Below are positions 45,415 to 54,312 of a DNA stretch of 64,000 bases, piece by piece; within the stretch, counting starts at the first letter, position 1, and each line of letters starts with the position of its first letter. The DNA is from Zunongwangia sp. HGR-M22. Its GTDB lineage: Bacteria; Bacteroidota; Bacteroidia; Flavobacteriales; Flavobacteriaceae. The DNA lies in the NCBI RefSeq assembly GCF_027594425.1, contig NZ_CP115159.1, positions 3,309,001 through 3,373,000 of the forward strand, in the 5' to 3' direction. The notes below the pieces were generated by a model that had not been told where the DNA came from, did not search any database, and worked only from the letters and a program-made list of their open reading frames with translations. The translations under genes and the position numbers were made by a program.

Positions 45415-46751
45415 TGAGCAATCTTTACGAACATAACCACATTCATTTTGGCACCGGTACACAGGCGACATTTGTATTTTCGGGAAAAGGAAACCACACA
45501 AGTGCTCCAATAGAAGAGACCGGAATCAGTACAACCGGTAAGATTGTAAAATGGGGAGATGACAATCAATATCCTAAGAGATTCCTGGACGTAGTAAAGA
45601 AAAATGGTGCAGCAGGATCCAGTTATCGATTTAACCGTGCAGCACATTATGGCCAGGGATTCCGATTAATGAAATCGACCGATAAAAATGGAAAAGAAGA
45701 TCGACAAATTGTATCGCTAAATTCAGAACCAGAGATAAGAGCCTTCTTCCGTAGAAATAAAATCCATCGTGTTTTTACAGAGATTATAACAGATCTCGAA
45801 ACTTTTGATCTTGGATGGCCAGAGTATATTTTGACCAATGATTATTCAAAGATCTATTCACTTCGTAGGCTTCAAACGGCAAAAATGCGATTTGAAAAAA
45901 TAAACCCAAAAACAGGGATTATTGAAAACTCCTATTTCTGCCATAATTGGAAAAGTACAACTTCTGCAGATAGCGAATATGTTAGTAAAATTCCGGTAAT
46001 CGATAATTACTGCAGCGCTGAAGAAGTAAAAGAATATTGCAAGCGAAATAAAGTTCACAAATTCACGATGCCGATATTTTATCCGCTTATCGATGAAACA
46101 TACTACCCGGAACCATCGCACCATTCAGTTTTCCGTAACGGCTGGATGGAAGTTGTAAATGCCATCCCAGAATATAAAAAACACTTCTCTGAAAATCAAT
46201 TGAACGTGAAGTATATGGTGTATATCTCTGAGGAATACTTCAAAAGAACGTATGGTGATGATTGGGATAAATTCGACACTACTAAGAAAATGGATATTCG
46301 GAAAAATCTTAAAGATGCCATTGACGCTCATCTTGCAGGAAATAAAAATGCCGGTAAATCCATACAATCTACAGTCTTTAGGGATAACAATAATAATTGG
46401 GTTAAAGGTATCGAGGTTGTGCCGTTAAAAGATGAAAATAGCAGCGAAGGAAAAGGCCTTCTAGACTCCTCTGCAGGTAACTCAGAAATCATGTCGGCAA
46501 TTGGTGTGGATCCTAATTTAATGGGAGTTGGTATTCCTGGAGGGAAATTAAACGGAGGATCCGGCTCTGATAAGCGCGAAGCGATGAGCATTCTAAATAG
46601 CCTTTTCAAAACCAAACGAGAAACCACACTCGATATCTGGAGACTTCTTCGTGATTATAATGGATGGGATGAAAATCTAGAAGGTGACTTTGCCGTGACT
46701 AATCTTACTACTCTGGATAAGAATCCAACCGGAACCCAAAACGAGATCTAA
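45414..46751 (+). CDS. Portal protein (probable)
   Basis: A 445-aa protein. The features fit a portal: WGDDNQYPKRFLDVVKKNGAAGSSYRFN near the N-terminus (clip/stem entry), an alpha/beta body, and a C-terminal part MSAIGVDPNLMGVGIPGGKLNGGSGSDKREAMSILNSLFKTKRETTLDIWRLL that resembles the wing helix of portals (GxP...SGSDKRE). Size and placement next to terminase support this. It was not confirmed by any search. Confidence 0.7.
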   Translation: MSNLYEHNHIHFGTGTQATFVFSGKGNHTSAPIEETGISTTGKIVKWGDDNQYPKRFLDVVKKNGAAGSSYRFNRAAHYGQGFRLMKSTDKNGKEDRQIVSLNSEPEIRAFFRRNKIHRVFTEIITDLETFDLGWPEYILTNDYSKIYSLRRLQTAKMRFEKINPKTGIIENSYFCHNWKSTTSADSEYVSKIPVIDNYCSAEEVKEYCKRNKVHKFTMPIFYPLIDETYYPEPSHHSVFRNGWMEVVNAIPEYKKHFSENQLNVKYMVYISEEYFKRTYGDDWDKFDTTKKMDIRKNLKDAIDAHLAGNKNAGKSIQSTVFRDNNNNWVKGIEVVPLKDENSSEGKGLLDSSAGNSEIMSAIGVDPNLMGVGIPGGKLNGGSGSDKREAMSILNSLFKTKRETTLDIWRLLRDYNGWDENLEGDFAVTNLTTLDKNPTGTQNEI

Positions 46752-46753
46752 TT

Positions 46754-47689
46754 ATGTTAGTTAAGAATATTGAAACCATCAAAAAATACGCAATTGTAAA
46801 TTACAATTTCAGCTTTCAGGTGATCGAAAGCCAGTTAAGAAAACAAGAGCGAAAACACATCCTTTCTGTAATTGGCAGGGAACTCTATAACTCCTGGAGC
46901 GATGCAGATCCGGAAGAAGAAACCGAAAAAGAAGTTTTTGATTTGCTTCAGGAAGCTTCAGCTAATTTGGCTTTGCTAAGCTATACTAAAGTAGGGATTG
47001 TGAGCTCTAGCGATGGCGGTTTACATATTTCGATGTCTCAAAATTCGAAGCCTGCAGAATGGTGGCAGATTAAAGATCTTCGAGTAGAACTTTTGAATTC
47101 CGGACTAGAAGCGATCGACCAGGCGCTCGAGTTAATGGAAGCTAATCAGTCTAAATTTGAAAGCTGGACAAATTCCGATCAATACACCATTTTTAAAGAA
47201 TTACTATGTAGCCAAACGGCACATTTCCAAAATTACTACGATATATCTAAAAGCCGTCTCACCTTCCTCGCCTTACGTCCATTCTTGCGAAAAGTAGAAA
47301 AACAATTTTTTGAAGGTCTGTTGGGAGCTGAGACGCTTTTACAAATTAAAGAGGGAAATTCTGCTGAAGAAAAGAAAGCCCTCGAAACTGCACGCTGGGC
47401 ACAAGTATCATTGTCTATTGCTGAAATCGCGAAAGAAGGAATTTTCGAATTATCTTCTCGAGGCCTGTTTACGGTTTTCGAAGAAATCCCCGGAATGAAC
47501 AGAACCAAGGCAGATCAGGTAGAACTCTTAAAACTGGAACAATCTAAAACCAACGAAGGAAATGAGATCTTAAAAGATCTTGTCCGCCATCTAAAAAAGT
47601 TCCCACAAATATTCCAAGATTATGATCAGCGAGAAAACCAAAAAATAACCAATCCCGTGATTAACGGTAAATCCATTGTAAGCTTTTAA
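46754..47689 (+). CDS. Phage structural protein, DUF6712-like
   Basis: A 311-aa mostly helical protein (YAIVNYNFSFQVIESQLRKQERKHILSVIGRELYNSW... LQEASANLALLSYTKVGIVSSSDGGLHISMSQNSKPAEWWQIKDLRVELLNSGLEAIDQALELME). This pattern is what Bacteroidetes phage DUF6712 proteins look like and is usually near the portal; the family name is from memory. Possibly a head-tail connector. Confidence 0.55.
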   Translation: MLVKNIETIKKYAIVNYNFSFQVIESQLRKQERKHILSVIGRELYNSWSDADPEEETEKEVFDLLQEASANLALLSYTKVGIVSSSDGGLHISMSQNSKPAEWWQIKDLRVELLNSGLEAIDQALELMEANQSKFESWTNSDQYTIFKELLCSQTAHFQNYYDISKSRLTFLALRPFLRKVEKQFFEGLLGAETLLQIKEGNSAEEKKALETARWAQVSLSIAEIAKEGIFELSSRGLFTVFEEIPGMNRTKADQVELLKLEQSKTNEGNEILKDLVRHLKKFPQIFQDYDQRENQKITNPVINGKSIVSF

Positions 47690-47691
47690 TT

Positions 47692-48912
47692 ATGGCAAAT
47701 GCTAAGAAACCATCGATAAATATTTCTGGCAAAAGAAATATAAATCCCTCCATTAATCGCCAAACTGAAGTTACAGCAGAAGATTTTGAGGAAATTGCAC
47801 TGATTCTAACTGATCATGCTGATTTAATTGATGCTGCCAATTTAAATCCTGAAAAGTTTTACAAGTTTCATACTTCGCTGGCCACGTTGTCTGCAGCTCG
47901 CCCTAATGCAGAGGAAAATGGCTGGGCTGTGATCATACCCACCAATGGAAATGCACAATTTGTGGCCACTTTTGAAAACGGACAATGGATAGCTTCAGAA
48001 AATGAAGCGCCGGTTCAATTCTTTAATAGCATTGCCGATCGTCCCGACGAAGGTCAAGAAGGTATTTTTTACATTGTTAAGGATGAAAAAATTATTTATC
48101 TGTGGTATAACAATAAATGGAATGGCTTTGGAAAAGATGGAAATAATGGTCTAACAGCTTATCAGGTTGCTGTGTCTCGAGGATTTGTAGGAACAGAAGA
48201 TGAGTGGCTGGAAACTCTAAAAGGAAAATCAGCTTTTGAAATTGCTCAGGCTAACGGATTTCAAGGTACTGAAGCAGAATGGATCGAAAGCCTTGGTGGG
48301 ATTCAAGGAAAATCAGCGTATCAGGTTGCATTAGATAATGGATTTGAAGGAACAGAATCGGAATGGTTAATTTCTTTATTAGGCCCCCAAGGAAAATCAG
48401 CTTATCAAACTGCTTTGGATAATGGCTTTGAAGGAACCGAATCAGAATGGTTAACATCTCTAATTGGAGGTAAAGGAGATCCCGGCCTATCAGCTTATCA
48501 AGATTGGCTATCTAGAGGTAACCAAGGAACATTTGAAGAATTTCTGGAAACTCTTAAAGGTCCCGCTGGTGATGTAACTGCTGCCCAACTTGAAACAGCA
48601 AAGCAAGAAGCTATTAACGAACAGAAAATAATTACGGTTGCAGCAAGTCGTGATTTAGCGGACACCGATCACAAAGCAATTCTTTTGATTACAGCTTCTT
48701 TAACGCTAACTAATCCAGGGAACTTAAGAGCAAATTTCACTTGCGATATAGACGTAACTAGTACCGGACAGGCGACAATCAATGATACTGCTGGTGATGG
48801 AAGTACTTTAGACTTCCCTGGAGGCAAGATCCTTGAATTTAATAAAATGGGAACTATTTACAGGAGGCCAGATGATGCTAGATTAAGAGGTAAAGGAGAA
48901 TTTATAGAATAG
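47692..48912 (+). CDS. Tail fibre-type protein with tandem GKSAYQ repeats
   Basis: A 406-aa protein. Residues about 152-290 carry five repeats of about 28 residues of the type GKSAYQVALDNGFEGTESEWLISLLG, interrupted by short collagen-like GPQG/GGKGDPG linkers. The C-terminal domain is beta-rich. Such repeats are common in phage fibres and baseplate spikes. The DNA repeats are nearly identical, so copy number could change by recombination. It lies between DUF6712-like and LamG-like genes, in the adhesin part of the cluster. Confidence 0.75.
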   Translation: MANAKKPSINISGKRNINPSINRQTEVTAEDFEEIALILTDHADLIDAANLNPEKFYKFHTSLATLSAARPNAEENGWAVIIPTNGNAQFVATFENGQWIASENEAPVQFFNSIADRPDEGQEGIFYIVKDEKIIYLWYNNKWNGFGKDGNNGLTAYQVAVSRGFVGTEDEWLETLKGKSAFEIAQANGFQGTEAEWIESLGGIQGKSAYQVALDNGFEGTESEWLISLLGPQGKSAYQTALDNGFEGTESEWLTSLIGGKGDPGLSAYQDWLSRGNQGTFEEFLETLKGPAGDVTAAQLETAKQEAINEQKIITVAASRDLADTDHKAILLITASLTLTNPGNLRANFTCDIDVTSTGQATINDTAGDGSTLDFPGGKILEFNKMGTIYRRPDDARLRGKGEFIE

Positions 48913-48918
48913 AAAGTT

Positions 48919-50007
48919 ATGGGATTAAGAAGAACGGTTTTTGGTGAAAATTATTATTCATCACCATATAAAATCAATGACCTTCGAGCATCTGAAATTT
49001 ATGGTGTAGCAATTCGATTAAATTTTACAATTCCTGAAGGAAACTTTGAAAAGTTCAATGTTTATGTAAATGATGCATTATATGATGAAATTTATTATTC
49101 AGGAGATACAATTGTATTGATGGATCCATTGACTACTTATGATATTAGAATTACCCCAGTTGGTGTAGTACAAGGAGAACTTGATAAATCAAATCGTATT
49201 ATAGTAACAACTTTAGAAAATAATTATTCTCAAAGCTATCATCCAAGATATGAGGAGCGTTTGGATTATGCGATCGCTCACAAAATACAGATACCTAACG
49301 AATCACAAAGATCTATAGATAATCAAAGGGTAACCGAGCTAGTAAATGAAGGATTATTAGATGAATTTGACTTCTTATACTATTTCAAAAATAATTATCC
49401 AAACATAAAGGCAACAAGTTGTTTTTACACTCTTAATTGGGTTGATCCTACGAAATATCGCTTAAACAATCCAGATAAATTAAAAGAGCCAAGATATTAT
49501 ACAAATCAAGGTTATAAAGCAACTGCAGAAGAAAGGGAGTTTTTTCAAAATGGTTTTGTACCAAACATTGATGCTAATAAATTTTTAGTTGATGATTACT
49601 GTTTAATCTACAAAACATTTGATTTTGAAATATCTTCAAGTTTTACAAATATTCATGTCTTTGGAAATTATGAAAGTAGTAGTAACAATTTAATGGTATC
49701 TAGATCAAGTGGGAACTTGACAGTTTTAGAGAGTGTCCCATCTATAGATAGATTTGATTTAAATGAAATGTTTTTTGTTTTTGGAGATCAAAATGGTAAG
49801 AGAATTTATATGAATAATGTTCTTGAATATAGCGGATCTAGATTAGATTTTTCTAACGGAGACCATGAAATTCTACCTTTAGGTGTTTACGCTACTAATG
49901 TAAATGTAAAAATCGGACCAAATGGGAATTTAGGTTGGGAATTAGTAGGAATTGGTAAAAATTTAGAAAATAAAAGAACTGAACTTTACAATATATTTAA
50001 TTCATAA
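48919..50007 (+). CDS. Putative tail fibre/adhesin
   Basis: A 362-aa protein with a fibronectin-like N-terminal part (GVAIRLNFTIPEGNFEKFNVYVNDALYDEIYYSGDTIVLMDPLTTYDIRITPVGV, residues about 30-90). The C-terminal half resembles a lectin/LamG-like jelly roll (residues about 220-355). It probably binds host surface glycans. Codon use is AT-richer than that of its neighbours, which fits exchangeable host-range modules. Confidence 0.6.
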   Translation: MGLRRTVFGENYYSSPYKINDLRASEIYGVAIRLNFTIPEGNFEKFNVYVNDALYDEIYYSGDTIVLMDPLTTYDIRITPVGVVQGELDKSNRIIVTTLENNYSQSYHPRYEERLDYAIAHKIQIPNESQRSIDNQRVTELVNEGLLDEFDFLYYFKNNYPNIKATSCFYTLNWVDPTKYRLNNPDKLKEPRYYTNQGYKATAEEREFFQNGFVPNIDANKFLVDDYCLIYKTFDFEISSSFTNIHVFGNYESSSNNLMVSRSSGNLTVLESVPSIDRFDLNEMFFVFGDQNGKRIYMNNVLEYSGSRLDFSNGDHEILPLGVYATNVNVKIGPNGNLGWELVGIGKNLENKRTELYNIFNS

Positions 50008-50009
50008 TT

Positions 50010-50420
50010 ATGATAGTTAGAAGTAAAAAACCTTTAATAATTGATTCGAGGTCAGGAACAAAATCTGTAATCGCTTTACAGATTACAGGATGGACGAAAG
50101 AATGCAAAAATAATCGCTACAAAGCAGAAGTTTCAGATTGCACTGTATCCAATATTGAAAGACCTATGGCTGGAGACCCTTTAAAATCATATAAACAATT
50201 CAATTCAAAAACAGTATACTATTCCAATGATGAGATAGATGCTCTTTTTTCACAAATAGGAGAAAGTATCACACCTGAAATGAGTTACTCCGAAAAGCAA
50301 TCTGAAATTATAGCAAAAGCCCTTCTTAGTATCACTCAAAAAACCCCGATCTATGGTAGTTCTAGTGAAGACTGGGAACTTGTCGATGAAACCTCAGAAA
50401 TCCAACTTTCCGAAACATAA
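50010..50420 (+). CDS. Hypothetical late protein downstream of fibre genes
   Basis: A 136-aa protein: a beta-rich N-terminal half (VIALQITGWTKECKNNRYKAEVSDCTVSN) and a helical end. It begins 2 nt after the adhesin gene and ends the operon. It may be a fibre chaperone or attached fibre part. Not recognised. Confidence 0.55.
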   Translation: MIVRSKKPLIIDSRSGTKSVIALQITGWTKECKNNRYKAEVSDCTVSNIERPMAGDPLKSYKQFNSKTVYYSNDEIDALFSQIGESITPEMSYSEKQSEIIAKALLSITQKTPIYGSSSEDWELVDETSEIQLSET

Positions 50421-50426
50421 CCCTCC

Positions 50427-50462
50427 TGTCCTTTTTTTAAAATCATTGGGTTAAGACTTTTA
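50427..50462 (+). promoter_or_regulatory. Phage late promoter 6 (weaker -7 box)
   Basis: TGTCCTTTTTTT starts at 50427. At 28 nt the sequence is GACTTTTA, a two-mismatch -7 box. The ATG at 50482 is at +55, as for promoters 1 and 4. Confidence 0.5.
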
Positions 50463-50481
50463 CATTATAAATCTGAACCCA

Positions 50482-50994
50482 ATGAATCTCTCAAATTTTA
50501 AATCTTGGTTTTCTGAGTTCTTCAGTAATATTGGCCAATTACTTCTTTCATTTTTTTTAATCCTCGTAGCATTCGCGCTTTTTATTCCCTGCTTGATTGC
50601 TTCCATTATTTGGAAAGTAGTGGTTTCTATTTCAAAAGAAAATCGAAAAGCTCGAGATATTATCTCAGGAACCAAGCAATTTTTTTTAGCGATCGCAATT
50701 GCCCTCGATCAACTTGGTAATGTAGCCTTTGGTGGTTTCTTTAATTGGTTGTTTCTAAAAGACCAGGAAGGATTGTACAATTTCGGTGCAGCCCACGAAA
50801 CCATAAGTGAAGTTTTAGGATGGAATCTTTATCTCGAGCATTTAAACCAAAAAGGAAAATATATGGTTGCGCTTCTCGATTGGATCGAAAAAGATCATTG
50901 TATCAAAGCGATGAGATCCGGCATCGAAACGGCACAATTCAAAACTGATCATTGGCAGGATGTTCAGGAATATCAAGTAAACTCAAAACTTTAA
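50482..50994 (+). CDS. Membrane protein of the lysis operon
   Basis: A 170-aa protein. One strong transmembrane region spans residues about 18-48 (LLLSFFLILVAFALFIPCLIASIIWKVVVSI), and a second weaker one lies near residues 66-88. The soluble C-terminal part (AAHETISEVLGWNLYLEHLNQKGKYMVALLDWIEKDHC) is helical. The first gene of the lysis unit; it might modify holin timing. Not recognised. Confidence 0.55.
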   Translation: MNLSNFKSWFSEFFSNIGQLLLSFFLILVAFALFIPCLIASIIWKVVVSISKENRKARDIISGTKQFFLAIAIALDQLGNVAFGGFFNWLFLKDQEGLYNFGAAHETISEVLGWNLYLEHLNQKGKYMVALLDWIEKDHCIKAMRSGIETAQFKTDHWQDVQEYQVNSKL

Positions 50995-50996
50995 TA

Positions 50997-51398
50997 ATGA
51001 AAACAATTCTTACACTGTTGACTGGGTTCTTCCTAATCACTACCAACATCTTTGCGCAAAAATCAAAAAAAGAACCAATTAAAGATTCGGTCACTATTAG
51101 CATTCCGGCTACCGTGGTTTTAAACCACGAAGGTAAAATGCTAATCACCGATCGATATAATAAAAGACATTTTGAAATCGAATCGACCAGGGAAATTTCC
51201 CAGGGAAAAGAATATGAATTTATTCTTCAATTTAAAATTTCCGATCGTCAAAAATATCATTGTATCGGCTGCACCGGAATTCTGCCTGCAACTTTAATCG
51301 ATTTTACGATTACTCCTTATCAGGCTAAACTCGACCAGGCTAGAATTAGGGATGCTTTGCGAAATAAGGGCTATGATAAAAGCCCACGGTATCAATAA
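50997..51398 (+). CDS. Secreted hypothetical phage protein
   Basis: 133 aa from the ATG at 50997, two bases after the previous stop; a longer frame starting in the previous gene is rejected. Signal peptide MKTILTLLTGFFLITTNIFAQ, then a beta-rich body with a Cys pair in YHCIGCTGILP that may form a disulfide or metal site. Its place between two lysis-operon genes suggests action in the periplasm. Confidence 0.6.
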   Translation: MKTILTLLTGFFLITTNIFAQKSKKEPIKDSVTISIPATVVLNHEGKMLITDRYNKRHFEIESTREISQGKEYEFILQFKISDRQKYHCIGCTGILPATLIDFTITPYQAKLDQARIRDALRNKGYDKSPRYQ

Positions 51399-51411
51399 AT
51401 AAGTAATATAT

Positions 51412-51771
51412 ATGCTAGCTCTTCAAACTGAGTCACTTTCCAAATTTTCAGAATATGGTTTACCAGGCCTCGTTATTCTCACACTTATAATAGCGGTAGG
51501 ATATCTCTTTAAAGTAGTTCACGACTACAGTAAACAAGATCGTAAAAGAGCTGATCATTTTGGTGATGCTTTTATGAAAATATCTAGTGATCAAAATGAA
51601 ACTAATCGAAAAATTGTTGAAGTCACAGAAAAAATGGCCGATCAAAACAAAGTGTATCACGAAGATACCACTCGGCGTTTAGAGGAAATGCCTTCCAAAA
51701 TTCTAAAAGAATTTGAGTATCGCCAATTACAGCAAGCTCAAAACAACGCTCATACCACCCCTGCCCCATGA
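51412..51771 (+). CDS. Holin-like protein
   Basis: A 119-aa protein with one N-terminal transmembrane helix (residues about 15-34, EYGLPGLVILTLIIAVGYLFKVV) and a charged coiled-coil tail. It overlaps the endolysin gene by 4 nt (ATGA). That position, size and topology fit single-span holins of the BhlA type that open the inner membrane. Confidence 0.65.
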   Translation: MLALQTESLSKFSEYGLPGLVILTLIIAVGYLFKVVHDYSKQDRKRADHFGDAFMKISSDQNETNRKIVEVTEKMADQNKVYHEDTTRRLEEMPSKILKEFEYRQLQQAQNNAHTTPAP

Positions 51772-52424
51772 CTTTAACACCGCTTCAGATTTTTCAAAAA
51801 GATCATTGTTTAGATCCGGATGGTGTTTTTGGTCCTAAGACAATTAATGCTATGAGAATAGCTTTTCAATTGACTATTAAGCAAACCGCAAACTTTGCGG
51901 GGCAATGCGCGCATGAATCTAATTATTTTAAGCGCCAGTTTGAAAACCTGAATTATTCTTATGAACGATTACTACAGATTTTCTCATACGATCTTGATAC
52001 TGATCGAAATGGTATTCTTTCTGAAGCTGAAAAACAAGTGGCCAGGATCCTGGCAAGAAAACCGGAGCAAATTGCAAACTTTGTTTATGCCAACCAAAAT
52101 GGAAATGGTGATGAAGCTTCCGGTGATGGTTGGTTATTTCGTGGTCGTGGGCCATTACAATTAACCGGTAGAAGAAATTACCAATTATTCGCTGATGCAA
52201 TGAACGATCAGGAAATAATGTGCAATCCGGATCTTGTGGTTACTAAATACTATTTTGAGAGTGCATTATGGTATTTCGATAATAATCATTTGTGGAACGT
52301 GGCTAAGAAAACAGATCTCACCTCGATTAAGCAACTAACAAAGCGAATCAATGGAGGATATCATGGTTTAGATGATCGTATTGAAAAAACTAAAAAATTC
52401 GAAAGATGGTTAATCGCTGCTTAA
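51768..52424 (+). CDS. GH19 endolysin with peptidoglycan-binding start and EF-hand loop
   Basis: A 218-aa peptidoglycan hydrolase. Residues about 3-32 match a short PG-binding motif (LQIFQKDHCLDPDGVFGPKTINAM). The GH19 catalytic residues are Glu50 in CAHESNYFK and Glu116 in NGNGDEASGDGWLFRGRG, followed by LQLTGRRNY. Residues 77-88 (DTDRNGILSEAE) form a complete 12-position EF-hand calcium loop inserted in the variable region between the catalytic blocks. There is no signal peptide, so export needs the holin. It overlaps holin and spanin genes. Confidence 0.9.
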   Translation: MTLTPLQIFQKDHCLDPDGVFGPKTINAMRIAFQLTIKQTANFAGQCAHESNYFKRQFENLNYSYERLLQIFSYDLDTDRNGILSEAEKQVARILARKPEQIANFVYANQNGNGDEASGDGWLFRGRGPLQLTGRRNYQLFADAMNDQEIMCNPDLVVTKYYFESALWYFDNNHLWNVAKKTDLTSIKQLTKRINGGYHGLDDRIEKTKKFERWLIAA

Positions 52425-52894
52425 TAATCGTTTTTATATTCTTCCTAGTTAGCTGCAGCTCCAGAAAAGTCGGGACCCACAAAAAGCAGGAATCGGTCTC
52501 TGAACTTCAGCAAAACGATATCAAAACTTTCGAGAATGAGACAATCAAAAGCGATATCCTGCGAATATCTGAAAAATGGGATCTTAACTTCAACCCCAGG
52601 GATCCAGCCAAGCCTATGGACATTATCCACGGCCAAGATACACTTAGCACCACTAACGCCGATGTTACGATCAGCAAAGAAAACACCAGAGAGCAGGATA
52701 ATTCGGTTAGAGAATCTAATCGCGAATCCAGTGATCAATCAAAGAGCAAAAAAGAAAAAGACGTCTACGAAAAAGGAAAAATAACCGATCGACAGTCCTC
52801 AAGTTGGGGATTAAATATTGGGCTTATTTTCGGCATTATAGTGGCTATTATATTGATATTTCTACACTTTAAAACAAAGTCTCCCAAAACCTGA
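52406..52894 (+). CDS. Putative unimolecular spanin (u-spanin)
   Basis: A 162-aa protein starting within the endolysin gene (19-nt overlap). The N-terminus is a lipoprotein signal (CLIIVFIFFLVSC, lipid on Cys17). The middle is hydrophilic and disordered-looking. Residues about 133-155 form a C-terminal transmembrane helix (WGLNIGLIFGIIVAIILIFLHF). A lipid anchor in the outer membrane plus an inner-membrane anchor in one chain is the topology of u-spanins such as T1 gp11, which fuse the two membranes as the last lysis step. Confidence 0.78.
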   Translation: MVNRCLIIVFIFFLVSCSSRKVGTHKKQESVSELQQNDIKTFENETIKSDILRISEKWDLNFNPRDPAKPMDIIHGQDTLSTTNADVTISKENTREQDNSVRESNRESSDQSKSKKEKDVYEKGKITDRQSSSWGLNIGLIFGIIVAIILIFLHFKTKSPKT

Positions 52895-52917
52895 TTTTTT
52901 CTTAATACCTATGCTTT

Positions 52918-52948
52918 GAAAGGACAGCTATTTTGCTGTCCTTTTTTT
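52918..52948 (+). terminator. Intrinsic terminator of the lysis operon
   Basis: AAAGGACAGC pairs with GCTGTCCTTT across the loop TATTTT and is followed by a T-run. The right arm is itself a TGTCC-T7 box, so terminator and promoter element coincide here. Confidence 0.85.
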
Positions 52949-52972
52949 ATGGTCTCCGGCTAACGTATTTAG
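52937..52972 (+). promoter_or_regulatory. Possible phage late promoter 7 (no clear -7 box)
   Basis: TGTCCTTTTTTT at 52937 is part of a terminator arm. At the usual distance (52965) there is only GTATTTAG, a poor -7 match, and the ATG at 52987 is +50. It could be a true late promoter in a changed form or only the terminator. Confidence 0.35.
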
Positions 52973-52986
52973 CCAAAAATATAAGC

Positions 52987-53829
52987 ATGGGGATCAACTT
53001 ATCATTAACGGTAAAGCTTCCAAAATCATGGAACGAACTAAGCGAAAAGCAGCTGGGAAAAATTGCGGTGGCCATAGAGCATTTTAGAAAATTCTATGAG
53101 CTTTATCCTAAAGAATCAAACACAGCAATTAACAGGCTTTACTCAAGGATCTGTAAGATCTTGCTTAGCTCCAATAATTTCCTGGTTCAATATATAGCCC
53201 TGGTTCAAATTCCTCCGGAAGAATATGCTGATCATGTTGCATTTATAAATAAAGAAAACACCAGGACAGTTTTCCCTCAAGCTTTTAGGATTAGAGGTAA
53301 AAAACATTTCCCTCCAGCGAATAGGATCCAAAACCTATCGATGGAAGAATTCAGCTTTGTCGATGCACTTTTTTTCAACTGGAGATTAAAAAACGATGCT
53401 CGATATCTCGATTTAATTTGTGCTACACTTTATCGTGGTTCAGGGTCTCAAAATCTGGATTATGATATAAGACGGCCTTTTAACAAAGTTATCCTAGAGA
53501 AATCAATCAAAAAATGGATAAAAGTTGCGCCGGAAAAGAAGCTGGCCATTGCTTATACTTTTGAAGGTTGCCGCAATGAAATGGTTAAACTATATCCTAA
53601 TGTTTTCCCGAAACCACCAAAGGAAACGAAGAAAATCAAAATTCAGCAAAAACCACAATACACGCCTTTCGGCCAGCTATTAAACTTCAAAATAAATTTT
53701 GACCCTTCTAAGCTCGAGCAAACCGAACGCATAAACATGCACAAGTTTTTGAGCACCTACGAGAATGAATTAATAAACGAGAAAAAGACTAAAAAGAATG
53801 CCGGAACTAACCCACAAAATCGTCGTTGA
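52987..53829 (+). CDS. Hypothetical phage tail-region protein
   Basis: About 280 aa from the ATG at 52987 (MGINLSLTVKLPKSWNELSEKQLGKI); the longer frame starts upstream in the promoter/terminator region. Helical N-terminus; the end is lysine-rich (TKKIKIQQKPQYTPFG... NEKKTKKNAGTNPQNRR). It overlaps the next gene by 32 nt. Probably a tail assembly protein ahead of the tape measure. Confidence 0.55.
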   Translation: MGINLSLTVKLPKSWNELSEKQLGKIAVAIEHFRKFYELYPKESNTAINRLYSRICKILLSSNNFLVQYIALVQIPPEEYADHVAFINKENTRTVFPQAFRIRGKKHFPPANRIQNLSMEEFSFVDALFFNWRLKNDARYLDLICATLYRGSGSQNLDYDIRRPFNKVILEKSIKKWIKVAPEKKLAIAYTFEGCRNEMVKLYPNVFPKPPKETKKIKIQQKPQYTPFGQLLNFKINFDPSKLEQTERINMHKFLSTYENELINEKKTKKNAGTNPQNRR

Positions 53830-54307
53830 TTTTTTTGAAAATATTAATCAGCAATTAAAAGACTTTCCGGAAAAATCATTTTTCCGAATGGATCTGGATG
53901 AACTCTTTGGTGCTTTTAGATCGGGGATTAATTTTCCGGCCATGAGTGTAGAATCTCCGGAAGGCGATGGATCTAAATCACTTCCCGAAAATAGTATGAT
54001 AGGTCGATTCTTTGCGTTCACGATCTGGCAAAGGCCACAACATGGTAACTTCGACCAACAAAACGAAATGCTCGATGAATGTGAGCGCATTGGTATAAAG
54101 ATACTTGCTCGTATGCGATTTGAATCGAAGAAGCCCGATTCTATTCTTTACAACAAATTCAAAGTTTCGAGTGTAAGCTGGAAACAATATGGCCCCGTAT
54201 TTAATGAGAAGCTTTACGGTTACAGATTTGAAGGCGCTTTCGAGGGTAATGAATCTTTAAAATTAGATCCTGATGATTGGAATGATATAGCTACCAATTG
54301 TCCATAA
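53798..54307 (+). CDS. Putative tail terminator/minor tail protein
   Basis: A 169-aa alpha/beta protein. The N-terminal helix (IVVDFFENINQQLKDFPEKSFFRMDLDELFGAFR) precedes beta strands, and the end is acidic (LKLDPDDWNDIATNCP). It lies three genes before the end of the tail cluster and just before a late promoter. The layout resembles tail completion proteins; this is inference. Confidence 0.45.
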   Translation: MPELTHKIVVDFFENINQQLKDFPEKSFFRMDLDELFGAFRSGINFPAMSVESPEGDGSKSLPENSMIGRFFAFTIWQRPQHGNFDQQNEMLDECERIGIKILARMRFESKKPDSILYNKFKVSSVSWKQYGPVFNEKLYGYRFEGAFEGNESLKLDPDDWNDIATNCP

Positions 54308-54312
54308 TTGTC

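Noticed and set aside
47692-50007. A diversity-generating retroelement acting on the fibre genes
   Set aside because: No reverse transcriptase, template repeat or adenine-biased variable region was found in the window.
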